Under the pieces are notes generated by a model. That model worked only from the letters and a program-made list of their open reading frames with translations, did no database searches and was not told where the DNA came from. Source: DATEEG01 sp035525055 (lineage in GTDB: Bacteria; Actinomycetota; Acidimicrobiia; Spongiisociales; ZC4RG35). Taken from it: a stretch of 30,321 nt of DNA. The stretch spans positions 1 to 30,321 of the forward strand of contig DATLEZ010000081.1 of the NCBI GenBank assembly GCA_035525055.1, in the 5' to 3' direction. The translations under genes and the position numbers were made by a program. Each line of letters begins with the position of its first letter. The stretch's first letter is position 1. Shown piece after piece: positions 13,175 to 20,767 of the stretch.

Positions 13175-13555
13175 ATGAATCGACAGCGGATCAGTTCCGG
13201 GTCTCCATTTGAAGAACCGATCGGTTTCTCACGGGCACTCCGGGTCGGGAACCTTGTCGCGGTGGCCGGGACCGCTCCGGTATGGCCCGACGGCTCATGC
13301 GACCCTGACCCCTACGTTCAAACTCGGCGCTGCCTGGAGATCATCACAGGCGCCTTGCAGGAGGCGGGCGCCTCGGTTGATCAGGTCGTCAGAACCAGGA
13401 TGTTTCTGACAGACGTCGGCGATCACGAAGCGGTGGGACGAGCCCACGGCGAGGTGTTCGGCGCGATTAGGCCGGCCGCGACGATGATCGTCGTCAAGGG
13501 TCTCCTCGATCCCCGTTGGAAAATCGAAATCGAAGCCGACGCCTGGGTTGAGTGA
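13175..13555 (+). CDS. RidA/YjgF family protein lacking the imine-deaminase arginine
   Basis: A 126-residue protein with the RidA fold pattern: ISSGSPFEEPIGFSRALRVG, AVAGTAP, the helix CLEIITGALQEAGAS, VVRTRMFLTDV and the closing strand IEIEADAWVE. In E. coli RidA the imine-hydrolysing Arg105 stands seven residues before the IEIEA strand. Here that position is Leu (GLLDPRWK-IEIEA), as in Rid subfamilies without known 2-aminoacrylate deaminase activity. It is therefore probably not a housekeeping RidA but a pathway-linked member. An ATG at 13166 would add three residues; I prefer 13175 because homologues usually begin close to the ISSGSP motif. Confidence 0.88.
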   Translation: MNRQRISSGSPFEEPIGFSRALRVGNLVAVAGTAPVWPDGSCDPDPYVQTRRCLEIITGALQEAGASVDQVVRTRMFLTDVGDHEAVGRAHGEVFGAIRPAATMIVVKGLLDPRWKIEIEADAWVE

Positions 13556-13603
13556 CCTTGCAATGCCCGGTTCTTCGATGTCTCCCAGTCCAAGCCGGTC
13601 GCG

Positions 13604-15472
13604 ATGACCACGGCCGTCGGCATCATTCTTCTCCTTTCGGTGGTGATCGCCGTCAGCGGCCTCGCTCGCCGGTGGCGCCTCTCGGCTCCGTTGTTGCTTG
13701 TGATCGTTGGAGTGATTGGCTCCTACCTACCCTTCATTCCCGACGTCGAACTCAACGAAGACCTGGTCCTGGTCGGACTGCTGCCGCCGATCCTCTACGC
13801 AACTGCCATTCGGACCTCGCTGATCGACTTCCGGTCCAATCGGCGCCCCATCGCCCTGCTCTCGGTGGGACTCATTCTGTTCACGGCTCTCGGAGTGGCT
13901 CTGGTCGCCTACTGGCTGTTGCCGATACCGCTCGCCGCCGCATTTGCCCTGGGGGCGGTGGTCGCGCCCCCTGATGCGGTCGCCGCAACCGCGATCGCCC
14001 GCCGGGTAGGGATGCCACGTCGAATCGTCGCCATCCTCGAGGGAGAATCGCTGGTGAACGACGCCACCGCCATCGTCGCTCTTCGGACCGCGATTGCCGC
14101 TCTCGGCGGAACCGTTAGCGTGTTCGAGATTGGCGCCGACTTTGCGATCGCAGCCGGCGGCGGCGTCCTGGTCGGAATCGCGGTGGCGTTCGTCATCGGA
14201 AAGATCCGCCGGTATGTACAGCAGACCGCCCTCGACACGAGCCTCTCTCTCATCACACCGTTTATCTCCTACGTCGCGGCCGAGGAGATCCACGCGTCAG
14301 GAGTCCTGGCTGTCGTGGTCACCGGGCTTCTCCTCGGCCACAAGGCTCAGGTCATCCAGAACGCAACGTCGCGCATCAGCGAGCGTCACAACTGGCAGAC
14401 CATCCAGTTTCTGCTGGAGAATTCCGTGTTCCTGCTGATCGGTCTCCAGGTGCGTTGGATCGTCACCGACGTGGCCGACAGCACTCTCGGGTTCGGACGC
14501 ATCGCACTGGCCTGCGGAGCCATCCTGCTCACCGTTATGGTCCTGCGACCGTTGTGGGTGTTCCCGGCGACCTATCTGCCGCGGAAGATCCGTTCGGTCG
14601 GACGGGCCGACCCCGCTCCCGCCTGGCAGTACCCGGCGGTCGTTTCCTGGGCCGGGATGCGGGGCGTCGTCACCCTCGCCGCGGCGTTTGTCCTTCCCGA
14701 GACTGTCCCCCATCGGGAGATCCTGATCCTGGCCGCCCTGGTAGTGACCGCCGGGACCCTGCTGATCCAGGGTTTCACCCTTCCCCGGCTGGTTCGGTTG
14801 CTTGGCCTTCGGGGGCCCGACCGCCGGGAAGACACACTCCAGGAAGCGGCGTTGCTTCAGGAAGCAACCAAAGCCGGGCTGGCCGAACTCGACAAGCTCG
14901 CAGGCCCCGACGACCCCGAGGACATCGTGGAGCTTTTGCGAACCCGTACCCAGGAGCGATCCCGCGCTGCTTGGGAGCGGCTGGGCCAGGCCGAGACAGA
15001 GACACCCTCCGCCGCCTACTCTCGGCTTCGGCAGGGAATGCTTCTGGCGGAACGAGCGCGGGTTTTGGAGCTCCGAAGTACCGGACGCATCCCCGAGGAA
15101 GTGCTTCGTAACGTTCTTGAATCATTCGACATCGAGGAATCCGCGTTGGAGACTCTTATGGACGATGACGAGGACCCCAAGGAAGAAGAGCTGATGGCCC
15201 CTCGATCCCAGCACGAAGGATGCGACCACCTCGCCGCGGCCCCGGTCAGCGTCGCCCCGCGCAACCCAGGGGGCTGCGAAGACTGCCTCCAGGAGGGAAC
15301 CCGCTGGGTTCACCTGCGGCTCTGCCTCGCCTGCGGCAAGGTTGCTTGTTGCGATTCATCCCCGCGTCGTCACGCCGCCATGCATTATCGGGTGGATGGT
15401 CATCCGGTCGTTCGTAGCATCGAACCCGGTGAGGGTTGGCGCTGGTGCTACGCCGACTCTGTGCTGGGCTGA
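13604..15472 (+). CDS. Na+/H+ antiporter (CPA1/NhaP type) with C-terminal UBP-type zinc finger
   Basis: A 622-residue protein. About 12 membrane helices fill residues 5-400, with the ion-site motifs PPDAV (122-126) and EGESLVNDA (146-154, Asn152-Asp153) of CPA1 exchangers. A cytoplasmic helical tail (about 400-525) follows. The end (about 535-620) is a UBP-type zinc finger with GCDHL, GCEDCL, LRLCLACGKVACCDSSPRRHAAMHY, GHPVVRS and GWRWCY, the full Cys/His set. In eukaryotes this fold binds ubiquitin C-termini; bacterial copies fused to antiporters are known but their ligand is not. The exchanger expels Na+ using the proton gradient. The 3' end overlaps the convergent lipoprotein gene by 25 bp. 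Confidence 0.92.
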   Translation: MTTAVGIILLLSVVIAVSGLARRWRLSAPLLLVIVGVIGSYLPFIPDVELNEDLVLVGLLPPILYATAIRTSLIDFRSNRRPIALLSVGLILFTALGVALVAYWLLPIPLAAAFALGAVVAPPDAVAATAIARRVGMPRRIVAILEGESLVNDATAIVALRTAIAALGGTVSVFEIGADFAIAAGGGVLVGIAVAFVIGKIRRYVQQTALDTSLSLITPFISYVAAEEIHASGVLAVVVTGLLLGHKAQVIQNATSRISERHNWQTIQFLLENSVFLLIGLQVRWIVTDVADSTLGFGRIALACGAILLTVMVLRPLWVFPATYLPRKIRSVGRADPAPAWQYPAVVSWAGMRGVVTLAAAFVLPETVPHREILILAALVVTAGTLLIQGFTLPRLVRLLGLRGPDRREDTLQEAALLQEATKAGLAELDKLAGPDDPEDIVELLRTRTQERSRAAWERLGQAETETPSAAYSRLRQGMLLAERARVLELRSTGRIPEEVLRNVLESFDIEESALETLMDDDEDPKEEELMAPRSQHEGCDHLAAAPVSVAPRNPGGCEDCLQEGTRWVHLRLCLACGKVACCDSSPRRHAAMHYRVDGHPVVRSIEPGEGWRWCYADSVLG

Positions 15473-16230
15473 ACCGGAGCCTCAGGAGCCGGTTCGGTGT
15501 GATGCTCCAGGCGAGCAGTGATGAGCCCGTCGGAAGGGGGCTTGCGCCGGGAGAGAACCTGCCACACGACTAGCGCAACAACCCCGAGCCCGAGCAGGAC
15601 GCCGACGATGGCAACCATCGGTGAGCCCGATCCCTTGCGACCCTCGGCGAATAGTTCACTACCGGCCATCGAGGCCGGATCGTCGAATGTCCAGGTGACG
15701 GTGTTTTCTTCTAGTTCACCGTTGTGATCGATGACCTCGCCTGGGAACGTGACGGTAATGCGAGCGTCGTAGGTGAAGAGGCCCTCCATGTCACCAGGGC
15801 TCATCCCTTCGAAGTCGCCGCCTTCAGGGACTTCGGCCTCGAAGCGAATGGTGTCACCGGTATCGACGAATGAAACCTCGCCGACGAGGCCCTCCTGCGG
15901 ACCGGAGAGTCGTCCCTCTTCCAACAGTTCCTGCAACTCCTCGAGAGAAGAAAACTCCTTGGTCATCTCGACACCTTCGATGTCCCCGTCTTGGAATCGC
16001 TCGACGGCCCAACCCTCACCGGGGGCATCGGCCTCGAGTTCACCAACGAGGTCGGTGCCCCCTCCGAACTCCTCCATGGCATCACGGAATTGGTCATCGA
16101 ACCCGACCTGCACCGACACGGTGCCATTCGAGGTATCGGACATATCGATATCCATGTAGCTGCGGATCTCACAAGCGGCCAAAAGGAGGGTGCAGAAGCA
16201 CAGCACCACAAAGCGGCGGAAGAAAGTCAC
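15448..16230 (-). CDS. LppM-like lipoprotein (DUF3153) with C-terminal membrane anchor
   Basis: A 260-residue protein. The signal peptide ends in a lipobox, LLLAAC (Cys20). The extracytoplasmic domain opens with MDIDMSDTSNGTVSVQVGFDD and is acidic. A single membrane helix follows at about residues 202-225 (VAIVGVLLGLGVVALVVWQVL), then RRK and a Pro/Glu-rich cytoplasmic tail. This layout matches actinobacterial LppM-like proteins (DUF3153), surface proteins of largely unknown role; the mycobacterial LppM affects phagocytosis. The start is GTG. It begins 20 bp after the cupredoxin gene on the same strand, so they may be co-transcribed. Family assignment is by layout and the N-terminal motif. 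Confidence 0.8.
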   Translation of the reverse strand: MTFFRRFVVLCFCTLLLAACEIRSYMDIDMSDTSNGTVSVQVGFDDQFRDAMEEFGGGTDLVGELEADAPGEGWAVERFQDGDIEGVEMTKEFSSLEELQELLEEGRLSGPQEGLVGEVSFVDTGDTIRFEAEVPEGGDFEGMSPGDMEGLFTYDARITVTFPGEVIDHNGELEENTVTWTFDDPASMAGSELFAEGRKGSGSPMVAIVGVLLGLGVVALVVWQVLSRRKPPSDGLITARLEHHTEPAPEAPVQPSTESA

Positions 16231-16250
16231 CCCGTCACCCTATCCGACCC

Positions 16251-16820
16251 TCAGGGTTCTACAACCACTGTTCCTTGCATGGCATCAGGGTGAAAACGGC
16301 AGTAGAACCGGAACTGACCTGCCTGATCAAAGGTGACCGAAACCGGGGCATCGGCCGTAATGACCTGATTCCACAGGCCATCCGGAGTGGGAGCGGCGCC
16401 GGAGGTGGTCGTGTGGCTGCCGTCGATCAAGACCCACTGGACCGTGTCACCGACGCTGATCGTGACTGTGGCCGGGGAAAACCCGAAGTTCTCGGCACCG
16501 ATCGTGACCGTGCTCCCCCCGGCCGGGGCGGTCGTCGTGGTGGCGGCGGCAGTGGTGGTCGTGGCAGCCGCGGTCGTGGTAGTGGCGGCTTCGGTTGTGG
16601 TGGTAGTCGCAGCCGCGGTAGTTGTCGTAGTGCCAGCGGTCGTTGAGGTTGTTGTCGACTCGTCGCCGTCATCGATAGTGGTGGTCGTTGCAGCAGTGGT
16701 CGAGGTGGCAGTGGTCGATTCGTCTGGGGATGACGACTCGGTGGTGGTTCCACCCACGTCGCCGCTACAGGCGGCCAGGACCAAAGTTGCTGCGAGCAAA
16801 GACGTGAGCCAGCGCTTCAT
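16251..16820 (-). CDS. Cupredoxin (plastocyanin-like) lipoprotein with Thr/Ala-rich stalk
   Basis: A 189-residue protein. A lipoprotein signal peptide ends LVLAAC. A stalk of about 75 residues almost entirely Thr, Ala, Ser and Glu follows and is probably O-mannosylated. The last 95 residues form a blue-copper domain with ligands His136 (DGSHTTTSG), Cys174, His177 and Met181 (YCRFHPDAMQG). It likely carries electrons or binds copper outside the cytoplasmic membrane. The ATG at 16820 is preceded by AGGATGG; an ATG two codons earlier (16826) is possible. The stalk DNA is a GTGGT/GTCGT-type simple repeat on the plus strand, which creates a long but meaningless opposite-strand frame. Confidence 0.92.
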   Translation of the reverse strand: MKRWLTSLLAATLVLAACSGDVGGTTTESSSPDESTTATSTTAATTTTIDDGDESTTTSTTAGTTTTTAAATTTTTEAATTTTAAATTTTAAATTTTAPAGGSTVTIGAENFGFSPATVTISVGDTVQWVLIDGSHTTTSGAAPTPDGLWNQVITADAPVSVTFDQAGQFRFYCRFHPDAMQGTVVVEP

Positions 16821-16876
16821 GACCATCCTGTACGCAAGCAGTATGGCCAGGGGTTCGCAGCACTAAGTTCACCGCA

Positions 16877-17317
16877 ATGACCGACTTCTTCATGGAACTG
16901 GCTGTCGAAGAGGCACGCAAAGGCCGCGACGAGGGTGGCATTCCGATCGGCTCTGTCCTGGTGGTCGACGACCGAGTGGTGGGCGCCGGCCACAACCGCC
17001 GGGTGCAGCAAGGCAGCTCCATCCTCCACGCCGAGATGGACGCCATCGAGAACGCCGGCCGGCTTCCCGCCTCGGTTTATAGGCGCTCCATTCTCTACTC
17101 GACTCTGTCTCCATGTGACATGTGCTCGGGAACAGCCCTGCTTTACGGAATCTCACGGATCGTGATCGGTGAAAACCAGACGTTTGCGGGGCCTGAGGAC
17201 TACATGCGGTCCCGCGGCGTCGAGTTGGTGATCCTCCAACGTGACGACTGCAAAACCCTGATGGACCAGTTCATCGCCGCCAATCCGGTCCTATGGAACG
17301 AGGACATCGGGGAGTAG
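16877..17317 (+). CDS. Cytosine-deaminase-like nucleobase deaminase (Fcy1 type)
   Basis: A 146-residue member of the zinc-dependent cytidine/deoxycytidylate deaminase fold. Zinc site: His51 and catalytic Glu53 in HAEMDAIENAGR, Cys80 and Cys83 in SPCDMCSG. The details resemble yeast cytosine deaminase Fcy1 more than tRNA adenosine deaminase TadA: EGGIPIGSVLV, GHNRR, TLSPCDMC and the C-terminus ending WNEDIGE (yeast ends WFEDIGE). It likely converts cytosine to uracil for pyrimidine salvage. It is divergent from the cupredoxin gene across 56 bp and has no pathway partners next to it. The precise base specificity is inference from recalled similarity. Confidence 0.88.
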   Translation: MTDFFMELAVEEARKGRDEGGIPIGSVLVVDDRVVGAGHNRRVQQGSSILHAEMDAIENAGRLPASVYRRSILYSTLSPCDMCSGTALLYGISRIVIGENQTFAGPEDYMRSRGVELVILQRDDCKTLMDQFIAANPVLWNEDIGE

Positions 17318-17327
17318 GGGCCGGGGA

Positions 17328-17930
17328 TCAGGCAAGCAACGACACCAGGGTCTCCACAAACTCACCACGCTGTTCGCCGAACTCGGAGCGAGGCGATTCC
17401 GGGAAGGCACGAGTGGACGTAGCCCCCGGGATAAGGAAGAGCAAGCGATGGACCGTCGCAGCCTGGTGATATTTGCTGGGTGGATCGGACGGAATGATCG
17501 TGACCGGCACCGATATCCGAGCCAACTCAGCGTCGCTGACTCCGCGGAGAGTCTCCCCACGAAGCATTTCTTCGGGAGCCTGTTCCAGTTTGTCGACCGC
17601 AGGATCGCCGGCGGTCGCCGGCCAGCACAGCACCAGGCGAGCTACCAACTCCGCGTGGTCGATTGCCATCCTCACCGCCACCGAGCAGCCATTGGATCCG
17701 GCGACCACCGACCATCGAGAAGGAAGGGATGGGAAAGAGGCGAGAAGATGCTCGATTTCGTCGGACCAGGAGCTCGGGGCGATCACTCGCCTAGGCGCGA
17801 TGACCTGCAGGCCGGCAGTCTCGAGTCCCGTGACGATGCCTGGCTCATGCCAGAACTCTTCGGGCCCAATCCTTTCGAAGAGGCCGCCGTGTATCAACAA
17901 CACCCCGGTGGAGTGTTCGTTCGCGCTCAC
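17328..17930 (-). CDS. Alpha/beta hydrolase fold protein
   Basis: A 200-residue protein. It opens with a beta strand VLLIHGG, typical of the oxyanion-hole strand, and has the nucleophile elbow VVAGSNGCSVAV, where Ser sits in AGSNG with Ala in place of the first Gly of GxSxG. A late IIPSDPPSKYH provides an Asp. I do not see a clear C-terminal catalytic His; the usual place near the end reads FGEQRGEF. It is a small esterase/lipase-like enzyme or an inactive relative. Its GTG start directly abuts the TAG stop of the hotdog thioesterase gene (no gap), so the two are surely one transcript. Confidence 0.82.
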   Translation of the reverse strand: MSANEHSTGVLLIHGGLFERIGPEEFWHEPGIVTGLETAGLQVIAPRRVIAPSSWSDEIEHLLASFPSLPSRWSVVAGSNGCSVAVRMAIDHAELVARLVLCWPATAGDPAVDKLEQAPEEMLRGETLRGVSDAELARISVPVTIIPSDPPSKYHQAATVHRLLFLIPGATSTRAFPESPRSEFGEQRGEFVETLVSLLA

Positions 17931-18374
17931 CTACTTGCCGTAGAGAATCAGCTGCGTGCAGCGAAACAGGGCAATCGCCTTGCCGGTTTCGGCGGATGCC
18001 ACCACCGCATCCCACACGTGGGTCGTGCGGCCGCCGTGAGCCATGCTGGCTTCGGCCGTGATGACCCCCGCCAGAGCCGTTCCAACGTGGTTGGACTTCA
18101 ACTCGAGGGTGGTGAAGCCGCTGGCTCCTTCAGGGAGCGAGGCAACACACCCGTAGCCACACGCGGAGTCGGCCAACGCGATCACGGATGCGGCATGCAA
18201 GTAGCCGTTGGATGCGAAGTGCTTCTGCTCGATCTGCATAGTGAGCCGGCACGAGCCCTTCTTTATCTCGACGACATCGATGCCGAGAAGCCCCGGAAGG
18301 CAGTCCTCTCCGTGCTTCTGGAAAAACGCCGCCAGAGCGGCTGGCTCCTTGGGAAAGTCAGGCATGGTTGGCAT
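17931..18374 (-). CDS. PaaI-like hotdog-fold thioesterase
   Basis: A 147-residue protein with the hotdog pattern of the PaaI group: LLGIDVVEIKKGSCRLTM, FASNGYLHAASVIALADSACGYG on the long helix, FTTLELKSNHVG, and HVWDAVVASAETGKAIALFRCTQLIL. The HGG of typical PaaI enzymes is HAA here. Family members hydrolyse acyl- or aryl-CoA thioesters in the cytoplasm. The ATG at 18374 is chosen over one at 18365 and over a longer start at 18401, which would overlap the divergent gene. It forms an operon with the alpha/beta hydrolase. The two could release and cleave the same acyl group, but that is a guess. Confidence 0.87.
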   Translation of the reverse strand: MPTMPDFPKEPAALAAFFQKHGEDCLPGLLGIDVVEIKKGSCRLTMQIEQKHFASNGYLHAASVIALADSACGYGCVASLPEGASGFTTLELKSNHVGTALAGVITAEASMAHGGRTTHVWDAVVASAETGKAIALFRCTQLILYGK

Positions 18375-18399
18375 GAGCCGAGACCCTAACCTCACGGCC

Positions 18400-18648
18400 A
18401 TGGACGCCCGGGCCTACGTCGTGGCCGCACTCTTCGGCTTCACCGGGGGCCTGCTGGTTCCCCGGACCGGACCCGATCGCAAAGCCGTCATCATCGCGCT
18501 CGCCCTGGCGGCAGCAGTCGGCGTCGTTGTCTGGCTCCTCTCCGACGATCCGTTCGCCGGACCGTCGCTGACGGTGGGAGGAGTCTCTGGCATCGTCGGG
18601 ATCCTGGTCAGACGCCCGGGTCCCAACGCCAAAGAACCTCGTATCTAG
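18400..18648 (+). CDS. Small two-helix membrane protein
   Basis: An 82-residue protein with two or three hydrophobic segments (about 6-20, 28-47 and 58-70) separated by charged turns (PRTGPDRK, SDDPFAG) and a polar, basic tail. I do not recognise the family. It starts 25 bp from the divergent thioesterase gene. An upstream in-frame start (18208) would lie wholly inside that gene on the other strand and is rejected. Its GC-rich codon usage is like the neighbours. No function can be given. Confidence 0.6.
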   Translation: MDARAYVVAALFGFTGGLLVPRTGPDRKAVIIALALAAAVGVVVWLLSDDPFAGPSLTVGGVSGIVGILVRRPGPNAKEPRI

Positions 18649-18721
18649 GCCCACCGCCACGCCTCTCGTACGGCGGGCAAGATGGGAAGGGCCTTCTCGA
18701 GAGATCGATGAGATCGACCCA

Positions 18722-18913
18722 TTGAGAGGTGGAGCAATCCATCCCCGGAATGGCTCCGAGCCCACATGGCAGGTCGATCGGGCTGGTGGCTCCCTGGCGA
18801 TTCCGACCACCAACTCGATGATGCACGTCTGGACTCTCACCGGCGCTCCCAACAGGTTCGGCGACCTCGACGAAGCCCGGAAACAGGACTACCTCGATAA
18901 TCTGGGGAGATGA
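18722..18913 (+). CDS. Uncharacterised small protein or C-terminal gene remnant
   Basis: A frame ending at 18913 overlaps the DUF1992 start by 4 bases (ATGA), which supports translation. Its last half, PTTNSMMHVWTLTGAP and FGDLDEARKQDYLDNLGR, looks like real protein. The frame is open well to the left of 18722 with no good start. From about 18675 it reads as plausible protein (WEGPSREIDEIDPLRGGAIHP), before running out of frame over the upstream membrane-protein gene. It may be the C-terminal remnant of a larger gene, or a small protein starting at the TTG at 18722. I cannot name the family. Confidence 0.4.
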   Translation: MRGGAIHPRNGSEPTWQVDRAGGSLAIPTTNSMMHVWTLTGAPNRFGDLDEARKQDYLDNLGR

Positions 18914-19107
18914 GCGAACTCCGCTGGGAAGACCCGGTCGAACGGCAGATTCGCGAAGCGATGGAGCGTGGCGAATTCGAAAACCTGCCCGGGACGGGCA
19001 AGCCCCTTCACACAGCCGATCAAGGCCCGGGATGGTGGATCCGCCGCTACCTCGACCGTCTCCGCAAACTCGACGCCGAGGACGCCGAGAAGAAACCCGA
19101 AACCTAA
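18910..19107 (+). CDS. DUF1992 domain protein (DnaJC28-like conserved domain)
   Basis: A 65-residue protein built around the DUF1992 signature: VERQIREAMERGEFENLPGTGKPL, followed by a basic helix WWIRRYLDRLRKL. The domain also occurs in eukaryotic DNAJC28. Its bacterial role is unknown. It is short, as is normal for stand-alone actinobacterial copies. The ATG overlaps the preceding stop (ATGA). The TAA stop lies inside the left arm of a long inverted repeat (19098-19224), so the last two residues are encoded by that element. Confidence 0.85.
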   Translation: MSELRWEDPVERQIREAMERGEFENLPGTGKPLHTADQGPGWWIRRYLDRLRKLDAEDAEKKPET

Positions 19108-19224
19108 AGGTTATAGGCCGCGCTTTTCACGGCTTTTTGCCAACAGATTCGATGTGCGGATCAGGGCCGTGGAGACAGTCGGCGATTAGCCGCTGTTTCC
19201 ACGGCCTATAACCTTTAGGTTTCG
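19098..19224. repeat. 127-bp palindromic element with perfect 22-bp terminal inverted repeats
   Basis: Arms 19098-19119 and 19203-19224 are exact reverse complements (CGAAACCTAAAGGTTATAGGCC). Inside, a second near-perfect hairpin pairs 19165-19183 with 19189-19206 around the loop GATTA; it shares four bases with the right outer arm, so the two structures compete. The element lies between the convergent DUF1992 and SLH genes and overlaps the DUF1992 stop. It could be a bidirectional terminator, but the size and clean ends also fit a MITE. I see no clear target-site duplication. Confidence 0.85.
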
Positions 19225-19234
19225 TGTTGAAGGG

Positions 19235-20767
19235 CTAGTTCCAGGTGACGGGGCGGTCGTGGGGGATGATGTGGATCCAGGGGATGCCGGGAGGAACTAC
19301 AAGTTCGGCACCGTTGACCGAGAAGGTGAACCAGGTCTCGTTGTTGGAGCGCGACCAGGTGCCGTCGAGGACCCGGCCGTTGGTGAACACAAGGAGACGG
19401 CCGGACCCGATCGTTGCCATCGCCGGCACGATCGACCCGTTGACCCCCGGTGGTGGACCGACCTCGTAGTACTGGCCGAAGATGACAACGAGGGTGTCGG
19501 CGGAGATGCGGTCGCTGTTGCCCACTTCGTCCCGCCAGAAGTGAGGGGTAGCACCCATCGACCGTCGGTATCTGGCGCCGTCCCAGGCCCAGACGGTTGA
19601 CACCGGATCGGACCAGGAGACGTTGATCGTCGTCGCTGTCGGTGCATTGCTGTACTGGAACGGCCCGAAGTTGAACAGGGCTGGCGGGGGCTCATCCGGG
19701 TACCCACGCCGGTTCGCTTCCAGCCTCAGTTCGACGCTGCTGGTGTAAAGGTTGTAGGGGGCCACCCTGCCGGAGATCCGAAACAACGTCGGTGGGCCGA
19801 CCTCGCCCTCGCGAATGATCGAGACACCTTCGGCGCCGACCAGGTCGGAGATCCACGGTTGGGCACCGCTGATCCCCACAGTGGCGCCGAGAGATTCGAG
19901 GACTGCGTCAGTTGGCCGCACCGAACGAACCGGGCCGACATAGGTCGAGTCCGAATGGTGGAACAGCCCGACCATCCGGCTCAGGCCACCTTCGACCATC
20001 AACTCCATCATCGCGTCGGCGTTCTGAATTCCCGATTGCGGCCGAGCAGCGAAGGCATTGTCGATCTTGACCGCGATCACGCGCCTCTCGGTCGCCAGAC
20101 CCGTCGCCGGGAGACCGTTGAGCGGACTGGTCCGCCCAGGCACCACCGGCAACGGCAGACGAAACGCTCGTGCCAGGAAAAGAGCCATCTGCTCCCTGGT
20201 GACCGATTCCTCGGGACAGAACCGATCGGTCGCGCAGCCGGTCGTTATACCCGCGTTCCGCAGGGTCTCCACAAACGGGGCAAACCAGCCGTCTGAGGGA
20301 ACATCGATGAACGCCGAAGCCCCTGGCCCGGCGATCTCGAGGCCAACGGTACGCACCAATAGCGCGGCCATCTCGGCTCTCGAAACCGGGGCGTCGGGAC
20401 GGAACGTGCCATCCGGATAACCGTCGACGATCCCTAGTTCGAAGAGGCGATTGACGAAGCCGGCGTAGTAGCTGCCTGGAAGGAGGTCGGAAAAGGCCTC
20501 GACGTCACTGCTGCCAGCAGTGAGGGTCCTGCCCAGAAACGTGGCCATTTGCCCCCGCGTCACCGTTCCGACCGGACAGAACAGTTCCGGGCCGCAGCCA
20601 TTTGTGATCCCACCGGCGACCAGCGCTTCGATGGCGGGTTCCGCCGCTCGGAAGTCATCGTCGAGGAAGGTGCCACCGGGCCCCAGGGAGCTCTGACCTG
20701 CGGCCGGCACCGACGCGACCAAGGCGACGAGTGCGCCCACGACCACAAGACAACTTAAGGCCTTCAA
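19235..20767 (-). CDS. Surface protein: signal peptide, three SLH domains, DUF3048 (YerB-like) domain
   Basis: A 510-residue protein. The signal peptide is MKALSCLVVVGALVALVASV ending PAAGQ. Three S-layer homology repeats follow (about 33-80, 90-140 and 150-200), each ending in the TVTRGQMATFL / PVSRAEMAALL / SVTREQMALFL motif. The first and third carry a Cys pair (NGCGPELFCP, TGCATDRFCP). From about residue 212 the protein is a DUF3048 domain as in Bacillus YerB: VIAVKIDNAFAARPQSGIQNADAM, SRMVGLFHHSDSTYVGPVRSVRPTD, and the late WSRSNNETWFTF region. The SLH part anchors it to cell-wall polymer; DUF3048 function is unknown. It starts with TTG, overlapping the TrmH stop (TTGA), so it is translated after TrmH. 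Confidence 0.9.
   Translation of the reverse strand: MKALSCLVVVGALVALVASVPAAGQSSLGPGGTFLDDDFRAAEPAIEALVAGGITNGCGPELFCPVGTVTRGQMATFLGRTLTAGSSDVEAFSDLLPGSYYAGFVNRLFELGIVDGYPDGTFRPDAPVSRAEMAALLVRTVGLEIAGPGASAFIDVPSDGWFAPFVETLRNAGITTGCATDRFCPEESVTREQMALFLARAFRLPLPVVPGRTSPLNGLPATGLATERRVIAVKIDNAFAARPQSGIQNADAMMELMVEGGLSRMVGLFHHSDSTYVGPVRSVRPTDAVLESLGATVGISGAQPWISDLVGAEGVSIIREGEVGPPTLFRISGRVAPYNLYTSSVELRLEANRRGYPDEPPPALFNFGPFQYSNAPTATTINVSWSDPVSTVWAWDGARYRRSMGATPHFWRDEVGNSDRISADTLVVIFGQYYEVGPPPGVNGSIVPAMATIGSGRLLVFTNGRVLDGTWSRSNNETWFTFSVNGAELVVPPGIPWIHIIPHDRPVTWN

Noticed and set aside
16387..16866. Plus-strand frame rich in Val/Ala over the cupredoxin gene
   Set aside because: It is the reverse reading of the Thr/Ala stalk codons; the minus strand has a lipobox and all four copper ligands.
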